From Bacillota bacterium (GTDB lineage Bacteria > Bacillota > Clostridia > Oscillospirales > Ruminococcaceae), in assembly GCA_023460035.1 (NCBI GenBank), contig JAEWRN010000004.1:62001-126000 (forward strand): a stretch of 64,000 nt of DNA, in the 5' to 3' direction. Below, piece after piece: positions 24,474-34,123 of the stretch. The position numbers were made by a program, and so were the translations under genes. Each line of letters starts with the position of its first letter. Position 1 is the first letter of the stretch. Under the pieces are notes generated by a model, which saw only the letters and a program-made list of their open reading frames with translations, was not told where the DNA came from and did no database searches.

Positions 24474-25544
24474 ATGTCTGCCATGAAAAAAATCAGGCTG
24501 CTGATTGTGGACGATTCGGTCTTTTTTCGCACCGCGCTGGAAAAAGCACTAAAAACAGATGACCGCGTAGAAGTAATTGGCACCGCCGTAGATACAAACG
24601 ATGCCATGGCTAAAATTGAAAAGCTGGAACCGGATGTCGTAACGCTGGATGTGGAAATGCCCGGCATGAGCGGCATTGATTTTCTCAAACAGTTGATGCC
24701 AAAGCACCCGACCCCGGTTGTCGTGGTCAGCTCGCTGCCCATCCGGGTGCTGGACGCATTGGATGCCGGTGCTGTGGACTTTGTGCGCAAACCGCAAATT
24801 CAGTCTTCCAGCGACATGAAATTTTTTCTCTCTGAACTGTCGGTCAAAATCCGCATCGCGTCCGCCGCGCAGGCCGGCAGGCTGCAACGCCCAGCGGCCC
24901 CGCGCCCTGCGGCGCCGCTGCCTGCACAAAAGCTGTCGCTGAACAGCAGCGCCTGCCGCAACTGCTTAATTGCAATTGGCGCTTCTACCGGCGGCACCGA
25001 AGCAATTTTAGAGGTGGTGCGCGACCTGCCTGCCACGACCCCCGGCATTGTGGTCGTACAGCATATGCCGCCGGTTTTTACCAAGCTGTATGCCGAGCGC
25101 CTTGACCGCACCTGCCATATGTCGGTCAAAGAGGCCGAAGACGGCGACCGGGTAGAGCCGGGCAAAATTATCATTGGGGCGGGCGGCTTTCATTTGCGTG
25201 TCATGAAAGACCGGCAGGGCTTTTATGTCAAAAGTGAACCGGGGCCAAAGGTCAGCGGCCATTGCCCGTCGGTCGATGTGTTGTTTGAATCGGTCTCCGC
25301 GCTGGGTGGTGCCGAAACAATGGGTATTTTGCTCACCGGCATGGGTGCCGACGGTGCCGGCGGGCTGCTGAAAATGCGCAAAGCAGGCAGTTATACCGTT
25401 GGGCAGGACAAAGACAGCTGTGTTGTGTATGGCATGCCCATGGTGGCCTTTAACATTGGTGCCGTTACAAAGCAGCTGCCTATACAGGAAATTGGCGCTG
25501 AGATTATTCGGCACATCAACGACCAGGATTGCTGCACCCGGTAA
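24474..25544 (+). CDS. cheB: Chemotaxis methylesterase/glutamine deamidase CheB
   Basis: CheB removes methyl groups from receptors when phosphorylated. The receiver domain has acidic pair D13-D14 and phospho-acceptor D59 (VVTLDVEMPG). The esterase domain holds the catalytic triad in ASTGGTEA (Ser), VVQHMPP (His) and GMGADGAGG (Asp). The linker is rich in P and A. The 356-residue length is standard. This is the last gene of the plus-strand chemotaxis set and is followed by a terminator. Confidence 0.97.
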   Translation: MSAMKKIRLLIVDDSVFFRTALEKALKTDDRVEVIGTAVDTNDAMAKIEKLEPDVVTLDVEMPGMSGIDFLKQLMPKHPTPVVVVSSLPIRVLDALDAGAVDFVRKPQIQSSSDMKFFLSELSVKIRIASAAQAGRLQRPAAPRPAAPLPAQKLSLNSSACRNCLIAIGASTGGTEAILEVVRDLPATTPGIVVVQHMPPVFTKLYAERLDRTCHMSVKEAEDGDRVEPGKIIIGAGGFHLRVMKDRQGFYVKSEPGPKVSGHCPSVDVLFESVSALGGAETMGILLTGMGADGAGGLLKMRKAGSYTVGQDKDSCVVYGMPMVAFNIGAVTKQLPIQEIGAEIIRHINDQDCCTR

Positions 25545-25575
25545 AAAGCAGCCGCCTGCAAAATGGTAAACGCAT

Positions 25576-25616
25576 AGCCCACAGAGAGAGTTCGCCTTTC
25601 TCTGCGGGCTATTTTT
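25576..25616 (+). terminator. Rho-independent terminator after cheB
   Basis: A stem of about 14 bp with two mismatches (25576-25589 with 25597-25610), then a T run on the plus strand, 32 bases after the cheB stop. On the minus strand, where cheD ends at 25629, no T run follows the stem. Confidence 0.8.
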
Positions 25617-25628
25617 CTGCTTGCTTTT

Positions 25629-26114
25629 TCACCAGACCCATTCGCCTTTGCTTGCCGATTTGATGCGCATGGACCCATCCTCCGCGCTGAAAAACAGCGT
25701 GCGGCCATAGTCCTTGCCGGTGTCGTCCGCCACAATGGGGATTGACAGCTTACCCAGCGTTTCGCGCACGGCATCAATGTTGCGTTTGCCAATATTGGCA
25801 ATGGCGCTGTTGTTCAGCGCGGGGAACATCTGCGCACCGCCCGCAATTTTGGCCTTTAACCGGCGCGGGCTGGCCCCGGCGGCCTCCAGCTTTTTTACAA
25901 GCGCGACAATTGCCGTGTCGGCAAACCGGTGCTCTTGCCCCCCGTTGGGGTTTAAGCTGCTGGAGGGCAGCATAATATGGGACAGCCCCGCAGTTTTGGT
26001 CATGCTGTCGTACAGGCAAATACCCACGCAGGACCCCAGCGCGTAAGTGACTAAAACATCCGGCGACTGTGCAATGTTAAGGTCTGAAATACCAACCGTA
26101 ATCAAATTGCTCAT
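25629..26114 (-). CDS. cheD: Chemoreceptor glutamine deamidase CheD
   Basis: CheD deamidates receptor glutamines and, through CheC, forms a feedback loop on CheY-P. The 161-residue protein has catalytic Cys29 (ALGSCVG) and His46 (GLSHIMLP), spaced as in characterised CheD. It overlaps the end of cheC by 4 bases, so the interacting pair is translationally coupled. It is the last gene of the large flagellar operon, and I see no strong terminator after it on this strand. Confidence 0.96.
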   Translation of the reverse strand: MSNLITVGISDLNIAQSPDVLVTYALGSCVGICLYDSMTKTAGLSHIMLPSSSLNPNGGQEHRFADTAIVALVKKLEAAGASPRRLKAKIAGGAQMFPALNNSAIANIGKRNIDAVRETLGKLSIPIVADDTGKDYGRTLFFSAEDGSMRIKSASKGEWVW

Positions 26115-26734
26115 ATTTCTATCCCCAAGTTCGTCATGATTTTCCCCAGCGAATCGACATCGGGGATCAACAGGATATGACTTGGGGCATGCAGATCCTG
26201 ACCACTGAATTCGTCCTCAATAAAAATAATTTTGTCGCTGATATTCGCGTAATGGATGCTGGGCACGCTGAGAATGGCCCCCAGCATGTCAATGCTCATT
26301 GCCGGCACCGAAATATTGATGGACAGGTCGGTCATGGTGGAGATGGCATTGATGTAAGATGCCGCCATGATGTTGGCGACCTCCTGCAATGCCGAGTATC
26401 CCATCTCGTCGATATCCTCAAAGCTTTTAATGTCTTCGCCCAGCAGGGCATTCAGCGTCATGTGGGCAAAATTTTGGTGCAGCAGAAACATAATCATGCC
26501 GTTCACATCGCCGTCCAGCGCCAAAAGCAGCCCCACAATCATGGTTTCCGGCCCGCCCAGCTGCTCTACCACATCACCGTAGTCCAGAATACTGACCTTC
26601 GGCACGGAAATATTCACCGGGCTTGTCAACATAGAAGCCAGTGATGACGCCGCATTGCCCGAACCGATATTGCCAATCTCACGCAGAACGTCCATCTGCA
26701 TATCATTTAAGTTATCATAGGTATTCAAAGCCAC
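26111..26734 (-). CDS. cheC: CheY-P phosphatase CheC
   Basis: CheC dephosphorylates CheY-P and binds CheD. The 207-residue protein carries both active-site motifs of the form D/S-x3-E-x2-N-x22-P: one beginning DVLREIGN near residue 15 and one beginning SALQEVAN near residue 113. Both appear intact, unlike FliM. The length is the family norm. It lies between flgG and cheD at the end of the flagellar operon. Confidence 0.95.
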   Translation of the reverse strand: MALNTYDNLNDMQMDVLREIGNIGSGNAASSLASMLTSPVNISVPKVSILDYGDVVEQLGGPETMIVGLLLALDGDVNGMIMFLLHQNFAHMTLNALLGEDIKSFEDIDEMGYSALQEVANIMAASYINAISTMTDLSINISVPAMSIDMLGAILSVPSIHYANISDKIIFIEDEFSGQDLHAPSHILLIPDVDSLGKIMTNLGIEI

Positions 26735-26763
26735 CGGTAACTACCTCCCCTGGGTATCTAATA

Positions 26764-27501
26764 TTAGCGCAGATTATTGATGATCTCTTCAATGTTGTCC
26801 GCTGTTTGTACTATTTTTGCATTCATCTGAAACGCGCGCTGCGATTCAATTACATTGACCATTTCGTCTGCAAGGTTGACCTGCGATTGTTCCAGTGTGC
26901 CGGTGAGAATCTGTGCCTTTGCCGCATCCTGTTTCAGCGCTTTCGCCTGCCCGGAAGTAGTACTCTCTTTAAAGCAGCTGTCCGAGGTGGGCTGCAGTGC
27001 ATAGGGGTTTGCAAAGGTGTAAACGCCTATTTTTTCATTCAGCCCGCTCAGGTCAAACGGGTCAGTGTCTGACGTGCGTGTCAGCTGAATCGCTTTCCCG
27101 CGGCGGTCCAGCACATGCGAGCCGTCCTGTGTCACCAGATACCCCTTTTTGCCCTCCATGCTAATGTCAAACTGGCCGTTGCGGGTATACTCTATCGTGC
27201 CGTCGCTGCGCAGCACCGAAAAAAAGCCGTCCCCGCTGAGGGCAAAGTCAAGGTCAATCCCGGTTTGCTGCATTGAGCCCTGGTCTAAGACCAACTGGGC
27301 GTCCTCGGCCTTTACCCCGTGCCCCACATAAAAGTCTTCGGTATTGTTCACCGCCATGCGGGTGGAAAGCAGTTCTGAAAATGAGGTGCGGGAAGATTTA
27401 AAGCCCACCGTGCTGACATTTGCGATTTGGTGTGAAACCTGGTTCATCTCCTCTTGAAAGGCAACCATGCCCGAAACGCCGTTGTAAAAGGCCACGTTCA
27501 T
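26764..27501 (-). CDS. flgG: Flagellar distal rod protein FlgG
   Basis: FlgG forms the distal rod of the flagellar basal body. The N-terminal rod signature is present but diverged (HQIANVSTVGFKSSR, about residues 24-38). The C-terminal D0 helix reads VNLADEMVNVIESQRAFQMNAK, close to canonical FlgG. The 245-residue length is slightly short. It follows flgF by 23 bases. With flgB and flgC absent from the window, this and flgF are the only rod genes seen. The flgF/flgG assignment rests on order and C-terminal similarity. Confidence 0.85.
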   Translation of the reverse strand: MNVAFYNGVSGMVAFQEEMNQVSHQIANVSTVGFKSSRTSFSELLSTRMAVNNTEDFYVGHGVKAEDAQLVLDQGSMQQTGIDLDFALSGDGFFSVLRSDGTIEYTRNGQFDISMEGKKGYLVTQDGSHVLDRRGKAIQLTRTSDTDPFDLSGLNEKIGVYTFANPYALQPTSDSCFKESTTSGQAKALKQDAAKAQILTGTLEQSQVNLADEMVNVIESQRAFQMNAKIVQTADNIEEIINNLR

Positions 27502-27524
27502 TTTTTCTCACCCTTTCTATGCTG

Positions 27525-28289
27525 TCACAGCGCCGCAATCTGCGCCGCTGCTTTTTGGTCAATGCCGTCAATGATTTGCAGTGCCGAGCTGCTGGCCTGC
27601 AAGGCGCGCTGCGCCTCCATGACCAGCGTGTACTCACGGTTGAGGTCGATATTGGAATTTTCAAGCACACCCTGGCGCACCAGCGTGCTGGTTGTGTTGA
27701 GGTTTGCCTGCATGTCCTCTGTCGTATAAAGGCCGTTTGCCTGCTGCGAAATTTTTGCATCTTCCGGCGGAATCGTGACAAGCAGTTTATCTACATATTT
27801 CCCCTTGCTGTTATAAACGCTGCCGTCTGCATCCACAGTAAATTTACTGTCGCCCACCTGAATCGCACCCTTTTGACCCAGCACAACCCCCACACCCGAA
27901 AGCACAAGGCGGCCGGTGGCATCCAGTTCAAAGTCGCCGTTTCTCGTCAGGTACGTCTGCCCCGCATTGCCGTCGGCATCCTCGGCCTGTACGTTAAAAA
28001 AGCCCTCACCTTCCAGTGCAAGGTCCATCGGGCGGCCCGTCTCTTCCAGCGAACTGGGGTCAAAACGGGTCGGCACCTCAGAGACGACCTGAATTTGCGC
28101 GGTAGACCCGATGTGCTCGGTGTTGCTGCCCTCCAGCCGGGTCATCAGCTCCTGTTCAAACGTGCTGCTGACCACCCTGCTGGCCCGGTAACCAGGCGTT
28201 TCCGAATTGGCGATATTGTTGGTCAAAACATTGATTTTGCGCTGCTGCATCAAAACACCGGACGCAGCCGTATAAAACCCTCTGAGCAT
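27525..28289 (-). CDS. flgF: Flagellar proximal rod protein FlgF
   Basis: This FlgF/FlgG-family protein of 254 residues has the canonical rod signature NNIANSETPGYRASR (about residues 24-38) and a C-terminal helix (LNREYTLVMEAQRALQASS). It belongs to the rod-hook superfamily and is exported without a cleaved signal. In Firmicutes two such genes often follow fliA or lie near it (flhO/flhP in Bacillus). It starts 6 bases after the fliA stop, so it is co-transcribed with it. Confidence 0.85.
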   Translation of the reverse strand: MLRGFYTAASGVLMQQRKINVLTNNIANSETPGYRASRVVSSTFEQELMTRLEGSNTEHIGSTAQIQVVSEVPTRFDPSSLEETGRPMDLALEGEGFFNVQAEDADGNAGQTYLTRNGDFELDATGRLVLSGVGVVLGQKGAIQVGDSKFTVDADGSVYNSKGKYVDKLLVTIPPEDAKISQQANGLYTTEDMQANLNTTSTLVRQGVLENSNIDLNREYTLVMEAQRALQASSSALQIIDGIDQKAAAQIAAL

Positions 28290-28295
28290 CTCGTT

Positions 28296-29081
28296 TCACC
28301 CTTTCATGTATGCGGTCAGTTTTTCCCTTAATTTTTGTACCAGCTTGCGGTTTACCTGCCCAATGCGCTGTTCGCTGACCCCCATAACCTGCCCAATTTC
28401 TTTCATTGTCAGGTTTTCATAGTAATACAGCGACAGCACGGTGCGCTCCTGCTCACTCAGCTCTTCAATTGCTTCGGTAAGCATGCGGCGCAGCTCGTCT
28501 TCGTCAAAGCTGTCCTCCGGGTCCAGCTCGCCGCCGCCCCAGGGCCAAAACGAGTTGTGCACCTGTGACGGTGCCCCCAGTAGCGATTCATACGAATACA
28601 TCGTCTCGCCGGACACCTCGTACACTTGCTGGTCAAGCTCCTGCGGGGTCATTTGCAGCCTGCCCGCCATTTCCTCACGGGTCGGCTCGCGCCCCAGCTC
28701 CACCGTCATTTCGTCCTGCATCCGGTTCATCTGAATGCCCATGCGGCGCACCCTGCGGGGCAACCAGTCCTGCTTGCGCACATAGTCAATCACCGCGCCG
28801 CGCACCTTTGTGAAGGCATAGGTCGAAAATTTTACGCCCTGCTCCGGGTCAAACCGTTCCAAGCTGTCAATAATGGCGATGACACCCTGATTGACCATTT
28901 CTTCAATCGAAGCGTATTTATGAAACGTGCTGTTCATTTTGACCGCGACTGATTTTGCAATATAGCTGTAATGCAGCACCAAACGGTTGCGCAGCTCTTG
29001 CGAGCCGGTGCGTTTGTATTCTTGCATCAGCAAATCCAGTTCTTCCGGGGTCACAGTCTGTTCTTTCAGTTCTGTCGGCAT
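28296..29081 (-). CDS. fliA: Flagellar sigma factor FliA (sigma-28/SigD)
   Basis: FliA directs RNA polymerase to late flagellar and chemotaxis promoters and is held in check by FlgM. Region 2 has YASIEEMVNQGVIAIIDSLERFD and KFSTYAFTKVRGAVIDYVR; region 3 follows; region 4 has the helix-turn-helix (LTMKEIGQVMGVSEQRIGQ). I take ATG at 29081 (261 residues) with GGGAGG about 13 bases upstream; TTG at 29111 would add ten residues but nearly touches the flhA stop. flhF and flhG, which usually lie between flhA and fliA, are missing. Confidence 0.95.
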   Translation of the reverse strand: MPTELKEQTVTPEELDLLMQEYKRTGSQELRNRLVLHYSYIAKSVAVKMNSTFHKYASIEEMVNQGVIAIIDSLERFDPEQGVKFSTYAFTKVRGAVIDYVRKQDWLPRRVRRMGIQMNRMQDEMTVELGREPTREEMAGRLQMTPQELDQQVYEVSGETMYSYESLLGAPSQVHNSFWPWGGGELDPEDSFDEDELRRMLTEAIEELSEQERTVLSLYYYENLTMKEIGQVMGVSEQRIGQVNRKLVQKLREKLTAYMKG

Positions 29082-29112
29082 AAAAACCCGTATGCCTCCC
29101 TTCTGTAACAAT

Positions 29113-31161
29113 TCAGCTCACCGCAATATTACCGAGCGCCTGTATTTTAATATCCGAATCGATTTCGTTGAAGGACAACACCACCGCGCGCAAAAAGAAC
29201 TGGTCGACGAGCTTTTTAAAATATACCCGCACAATGGGCGATGTCAGAATGACCGGCACCTGCACAATGTCCTTGACCTTTTCAATCTCGCGCGTCGTGG
29301 CCGAAATAATGCTTTGTATCGTCTGCGGCTCGAGTGCAAGGTACGACCCGCTGTCCAGCTTTTTCACCGACGCCATAATCTGGTTTTCAATGTTGGCATC
29401 GAGGCTGATGACCTTCAGCTGCCCTACCTCGGCAAAGCGCCGGGTAATCGTGCGCTTGAGCGCCTGCCGCACATATTCGGTCAGCATGTCGATGTCCTTG
29501 ACTGTGGTACCGTAATCCGCCATGGTTTCCAATATCGTCTCCACATCGCGGATAGGCACCCCCTCGCGCAGCAGGTTGCATAGCACCTTTTGCAGCGTGC
29601 TTACCGTAACAATGGCCGGCACCGTGTCGTTGACCAGCGTCTCATTGGTCTTGCGCAGGTTGGTCAGCATATTGCCAACCTCCTGCCGGTTCAGCATTTC
29701 ATAGGCATGCGACTTAATAACCTCCGACAGGTGGGTCATAATGACCGACGTCGGGTCAATCAGCGTATAGCCCGCAAGCTCGGCTTTCACACGGCGATCC
29801 TCGCTGATCCACTTTGCGGGGATGCCAAACGCCGGTTCGACGGTCTCAATGCCCTCTATCGTGTCATTCGCAGGGTCCGGTGCAAGGGCAAGATAATGGT
29901 CTACCAGCACTTCGCCTTCCGCCACCTGCTCGCCCTTGATGCTGATGGCATACTGGTTGGGGTTCAGCTGGCTGCTGTCTTTCAGGCGCACCGACGGGAA
30001 CACGACGCCCATCTCCACCGCGAACTGTTTGCGAAACATCACCACACGGTCTACAAAGCTGCCGCCGCTTGCTTCGTCCACCAGCGGAATCAGGCTGTAG
30101 CCGAACTCCATTGAAATCTGGTCGATGTTCAGCAGATTATACACATTGTCGATATTTTTGTAATAATCCGCTTCGCTGGTAACTTCCTCGGTGATGGGCG
30201 GGCCCTCGGTCGCCACCGGCACCGCAGCGGCCGAGCGCCGCATCAGTATCACGCCCAGCCCGATCAGCAGCCCGGCCATGGTAAGCACCTGCGGCACGGG
30301 GAACCCGATGAGGGTGAGCACCAGCATGGCCAGCCCGGCCATAATCAGCACCATGGGCTGCGAAAGGAACTGCTTTGCGACATCCTCGTTCAGGTTGTTT
30401 TCCGATGCCGAGCGGGTCACAATCATACCGGTCGCCACCGAAATGAGCAGCGCGGGGATCTGCGACATCAGGCCGTCGCCCACCGTGGCGGTAGAATAGA
30501 TGTTCATGATTTCAGAAAAGGTGCCGACATTGGTGACAAAGCCGATGACAATGCCGCCGACAAGGTTGATAAAGGTGACGACCAATGACATGATGGCGTC
30601 GCCTTTGACAAACTTGGAAGCACCGTCCATTGCGCCAAAGAAATCTGCTTCGCGTTGAATTTTACTGCGGCGCATGCGGGCGGTTTCCTCATCAATGAGG
30701 CCGGAGCTCAAATCTGCGTCAATGGCCATCTGCTTGCCGGGCATGGCGTCGAGCGTAAACCGGGCCGAAACCTCGGCAACACGCTCAGAACCTTTGGTAA
30801 TAACGATAAATTGCACTAAAACAATGATGAGAAAAATGACAAGACCGACGATGACATTGCCCTGAATTACAAACTCACCAAAGGTTTTGACCACTTCGCC
30901 GGCATAGCCGCCGTTGGTCAGGATTTTACGGGTGGACGAGACGTTTAGCGCAAGGCGCAGCAAGGTCGTGATCAAAAGAAGAGACGGGTAGACTGAAAAC
31001 TCGAGAGATTCACGAATATACATGGTAGTGAGCAGGATGACGAACGAAATCGCAAGGTTCGCGATGAACATAAAGTCCAGCATCCAGGTCGGCAGTGGAA
31101 TGATCAATAAGAAAATGACCGCCACCACAAAGGCCGACACCATATTGTTAAACAGTTTCAA
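29113..31161 (-). CDS. flhA: Flagellar export gate protein FlhA
   Basis: FlhA is the nonameric ring of the type III export gate that couples proton flow to secretion. The N-terminal half has about eight transmembrane segments and the cytoplasmic FHIPEP loop (LDAMPGKQMAIDADLSSG, then EADFFGAMDGASKFVKGDA). The C-terminal half (about residues 340-682) is the chaperone- and substrate-binding domain. The 682-residue length is standard. It starts 1 base after flhB ends. Confidence 0.97.
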   Translation of the reverse strand: MKLFNNMVSAFVVAVIFLLIIPLPTWMLDFMFIANLAISFVILLTTMYIRESLEFSVYPSLLLITTLLRLALNVSSTRKILTNGGYAGEVVKTFGEFVIQGNVIVGLVIFLIIVLVQFIVITKGSERVAEVSARFTLDAMPGKQMAIDADLSSGLIDEETARMRRSKIQREADFFGAMDGASKFVKGDAIMSLVVTFINLVGGIVIGFVTNVGTFSEIMNIYSTATVGDGLMSQIPALLISVATGMIVTRSASENNLNEDVAKQFLSQPMVLIMAGLAMLVLTLIGFPVPQVLTMAGLLIGLGVILMRRSAAAVPVATEGPPITEEVTSEADYYKNIDNVYNLLNIDQISMEFGYSLIPLVDEASGGSFVDRVVMFRKQFAVEMGVVFPSVRLKDSSQLNPNQYAISIKGEQVAEGEVLVDHYLALAPDPANDTIEGIETVEPAFGIPAKWISEDRRVKAELAGYTLIDPTSVIMTHLSEVIKSHAYEMLNRQEVGNMLTNLRKTNETLVNDTVPAIVTVSTLQKVLCNLLREGVPIRDVETILETMADYGTTVKDIDMLTEYVRQALKRTITRRFAEVGQLKVISLDANIENQIMASVKKLDSGSYLALEPQTIQSIISATTREIEKVKDIVQVPVILTSPIVRVYFKKLVDQFFLRAVVLSFNEIDSDIKIQALGNIAVS

Positions 31162-31162
31162 T

Positions 31163-32224
31163 CTACTTCAAATCCTTTTTCTTCAAACTGTATACAAAGG
31201 CCAGCAATTCGGCAACCGGCTGGTAAAAACGATCCGGTATCTCCCCATCCAGGTCCACCGCCTCATAAAGGCCACGTGCAAGCGGGCGGTTTTCGGTGAC
31301 AAAGACACCGTTTTCTTCTGCCACCGCCACAATGCGCAGTGCAAGGCTGTCGGCACCCTTCGCCACCACGACCGGCGCATTGTTCTTTTTGGGGTCGTAT
31401 TGAATGGCGACTGCAAAGTGAGTCGGGTTACGAATGACCACATCGGCCGAGGGTACTTTTTGCATCATGCGCCGGCGGGCCTGCGCCTGCTGCCGCTCTC
31501 GGATTTTACCCTTAATCTGCGGGTTACCTTCAAGCTGCTTGTACTCTTCTTTGATCTCCTGCTTGGTCATACGCAAGTTTTTTTCGTAGTCCCACCACTG
31601 GTACAGGTAGTCGGCTGCCGCCACGAACGCCATGACAATCGCCGCTGTTTTGGCAAGGCCTAAAATCACATTGCCCACATAAGCCATCGTTTGGGCCGCT
31701 TCAAAATCCATCAGGCGGGGAAAATTCCAGAATTCATCGATAAACACCTGATAAATGATGTAGCCCAGCACGGCAATTTTGGCGAGGGATTTCACCATCT
31801 CGATGACCCCGCGCAGCGAAAACATGCGCTTGATGCCCTCGATGGGGTTCATGCGGTTGAACTTGGGGGCCGCGGCCTGCATTGAAAACAGACCGCGGGT
31901 CTGTGCCAGGGTACCCACAATGGCAACCACACTGCTGATGAGCAGCATGGGCATTGCCGCTACGGCAAATACAAGGCAGCTTTGCCAAAACAGCATGCCC
32001 GCCTGGGTGGTAGTCAAAAGGTCCAGCGTGGCAGCCCGGCCAATGTTGTCGGCAATGGCCTTTTCCAGCGAGGACAAGATCATGGGGCCGAGCGCCTTCA
32101 GCCCGTAAAAGGTGGCCAGCAACGAAAGCACCACAACGATTTCACGGCTTTGAAAGACATTGCCTTTTTTTCGTTCGTCCTGTTTTCGTTTCGGGGTGGC
32201 TTTTTCGGTTTTTTCACCGGCCAA
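31163..32224 (-). CDS. flhB: Flagellar export switch protein FlhB
   Basis: FlhB sits at the export gate and switches substrate class after autocleavage. Four transmembrane segments (about residues 30-210) are followed by a cytoplasmic domain with the cleavage motif RNPTH (about residue 265) and the domain AVAIQYDPKKNNAPVVVAKG. The 353-residue length is normal. A second, stand-alone C-domain (FlhX) is encoded at 19083. It is placed between fliR and flhA as in most Firmicutes. Confidence 0.97.
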   Translation of the reverse strand: MAGEKTEKATPKRKQDERKKGNVFQSREIVVVLSLLATFYGLKALGPMILSSLEKAIADNIGRAATLDLLTTTQAGMLFWQSCLVFAVAAMPMLLISSVVAIVGTLAQTRGLFSMQAAAPKFNRMNPIEGIKRMFSLRGVIEMVKSLAKIAVLGYIIYQVFIDEFWNFPRLMDFEAAQTMAYVGNVILGLAKTAAIVMAFVAAADYLYQWWDYEKNLRMTKQEIKEEYKQLEGNPQIKGKIRERQQAQARRRMMQKVPSADVVIRNPTHFAVAIQYDPKKNNAPVVVAKGADSLALRIVAVAEENGVFVTENRPLARGLYEAVDLDGEIPDRFYQPVAELLAFVYSLKKKDLK

Positions 32225-32256
32225 GCAAATCCCCCCTTAAAAGCCAGTTTTTGCGG

Positions 32257-33027
32257 CTACGCCATTGCGTAAAGCGCCTTTTCCATCATCTCAAACATCA
32301 GCTTCTGGTAGTTGTCGATAAAGGTGCCGATGGGGCCGGCGAAGGCGAGCAATAAAACGAGGCCCAGCAGCAATTTCAGCTGAATGTTCAGCACAAACAC
32401 ATGAATCTGCGGGATGAGCTTCATTAAAACGCCCATTGCAACTTCCACAATAAATTCTGCCGCAATAAACGGGGCGGCCAGCCGCAGCACCAGAGAGAAA
32501 GCCGAGCCAAACAACTGTAATATGAACTGCGCCGTGTCGGCTGAAAAGTGAATGCCCCCGATTGGAATAATCTCGAACGATGTTGCAAAAATGCGGATCA
32601 TCAGCAGGTGGCTGTTGGTCGCAAACAGGTACAGCACAAACAGCAGGTTTAGCAGGTTGCCGGACGCCGACATCTGAATGCTGGTACCGGGGTCAAACAC
32701 CTTTGCCATAGCAAGGCCAAATTCGGTGTCCATCACGTCGCCCGCGAAGAAAATCATATAGTAATAAATCTGAAACACAAACCCGCACACATACCCCACA
32801 AACAGCTCTCGCAGCATCCCTTCGGCAAGCTCCAGCGAGCCCGCCGAAAGCACCCCCTGCGGCTGCACGGTGGGGGCCAGCAGCACGGTCATCAGCATAA
32901 TCAGCGCAACCCGCACACTGCTGGGCACATTTTTGCGCGCGAGCAGCGGGTTCATGCCAATCATCCCGGCAAGCCGGGCAAAGATCATTAAATAAAGCGG
33001 CGTATTCGCCAGTATCGCTTCTACCAT
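32257..33027 (-). CDS. fliR: Flagellar export gate protein FliR
   Basis: FliR is an integral membrane component of the export gate, forming a helical channel with FliP and FliQ. The 256-residue protein has about six hydrophobic segments and typical FliR passages (FARLAGMIGMNPLLARKNVP, then RELFVGYVCGFVFQIYYYMIFFAGDVMD, shortened here to its recognisable core). It lies 1 base after fliQ and 32 bases before flhB. Confidence 0.95.
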   Translation of the reverse strand: MVEAILANTPLYLMIFARLAGMIGMNPLLARKNVPSSVRVALIMLMTVLLAPTVQPQGVLSAGSLELAEGMLRELFVGYVCGFVFQIYYYMIFFAGDVMDTEFGLAMAKVFDPGTSIQMSASGNLLNLLFVLYLFATNSHLLMIRIFATSFEIIPIGGIHFSADTAQFILQLFGSAFSLVLRLAAPFIAAEFIVEVAMGVLMKLIPQIHVFVLNIQLKLLLGLVLLLAFAGPIGTFIDNYQKLMFEMMEKALYAMA

Positions 33028-33028
33028 A

Positions 33029-33292
33029 TTATAAAGAGGAAATGATGCCGAACAGGCTTTGCATCAAATCGCTGAGGGTGGTGATCATCCACGAACCCAT
33101 TAGCAGCAGCATCAACGCAATCACAAGCAGCTTTGGCACAAAGGTCAGGGTCTGCTCGTGAATCTGCGTTGCGGCCTGAAACACCGCAATAATTAGCCCA
33201 ATGATGATGCTGGCCACCAGCAGCGGGCCGGCAAGCTTCAGCGTAACCAGAATTGCCTGCTGAAAGATACTCAACACTTCGCCCTGCGTCAT
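33029..33292 (-). CDS. fliQ: Flagellar export gate protein FliQ
   Basis: This 87-residue protein has two transmembrane helices (about residues 15-40 and 52-78). The loop TQIHEQTLTFVPKL is the family's strongest signature. It forms the export gate with FliP and FliR, and the order fliP-fliQ-fliR is conserved here with very short gaps. Confidence 0.95.
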   Translation of the reverse strand: MTQGEVLSIFQQAILVTLKLAGPLLVASIIIGLIIAVFQAATQIHEQTLTFVPKLLVIALMLLLMGSWMITTLSDLMQSLFGIISSL

Positions 33293-33307
33293 CTACCCAC
33301 CCCCTTG

Positions 33308-34123
33308 CTAGCGGAACCCGCGGACCAAACTGCCAATCAGCAGGTTCCAGCCATCCACCAGCACAAACATCATAATTTTAAACGGCAGCGCAATCATCGA
33401 CGGCGGCAGCATCACCATGCCCATCGACATCAATGTGCTGGAAACGACCATGTCGATGATCAAGAATGGGATAAACAGCAAAAAGCCGATAGTAAACGCA
33501 CGTTTCAACTCGCTGGTGACAAAAGAGGGCACTACGATTTCAAGGCCAAGGTCGGTCAGCTTATCCTGGTCGGTGGAAAGGCTGTCGTCACGCCCTGTTT
33601 TTTCGTTGGAAATCGAAATAAACATGTTCAAATCGTTCGTGTAGGTCTGCTTGAGCATAAACTCTTTCAGCGGTACCTCGGCAAGCTCTATCGCCTGCTG
33701 CTGGGTAATTTCGCCCGCTTTGTAGGGCTGGTAGGCCTCGTCGTTAATCTGGGTAAGCACCGGCCACATAATGAACAGCGTTAAAAATAGCGCAAGCCCC
33801 ACCAGTACCTGGTTGGGTGGCGACTGCTGGGTACCCAGCGCATTGCGCAAAAACGAAAGCACAATAATGATGCGGGTAAAGCTGGTCATCATAATCAAAA
33901 TAGACGGTGCCAGCGCCAGCAGTACAACGACAAGCAGCGCATCCAGCACGCCAAACTGCGAACCGGTGGCGTCGCCGCTGCCAAGGTCTACCGTCACGGT
34001 GGGCGCAGCATGCGCCGTGACCGAAAACAGCAGCACAAGCAACGCCAGTGTAATGCCCATCGAAATCAGCAAACGCTTGCGCTGGCGGCGCAGCTCTTGT
34101 TTTTTTTGTGCGACTTCAGTCAT
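33308..34123 (-). CDS. fliP: Flagellar export gate protein FliP
   Basis: FliP is the core pore protein of the flagellar type III gate. The 271-residue protein has a hydrophobic N-terminal segment (about residues 20-42) that may be a cleaved signal. The core begins TSFTRIIIVLSFLRNALGTQQSPPNQVLVGLALF, recognised here by TRIIIVLSFLRNALG and QSPPNQVL. The C-terminus has SMGMVMLPPSMIALPFKIMMF. Its start overlaps the end of fliO by 8 bases. Confidence 0.96.
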   Translation of the reverse strand: MTEVAQKKQELRRQRKRLLISMGITLALLVLLFSVTAHAAPTVTVDLGSGDATGSQFGVLDALLVVVLLALAPSILIMMTSFTRIIIVLSFLRNALGTQQSPPNQVLVGLALFLTLFIMWPVLTQINDEAYQPYKAGEITQQQAIELAEVPLKEFMLKQTYTNDLNMFISISNEKTGRDDSLSTDQDKLTDLGLEIVVPSFVTSELKRAFTIGFLLFIPFLIIDMVVSSTLMSMGMVMLPPSMIALPFKIMMFVLVDGWNLLIGSLVRGFR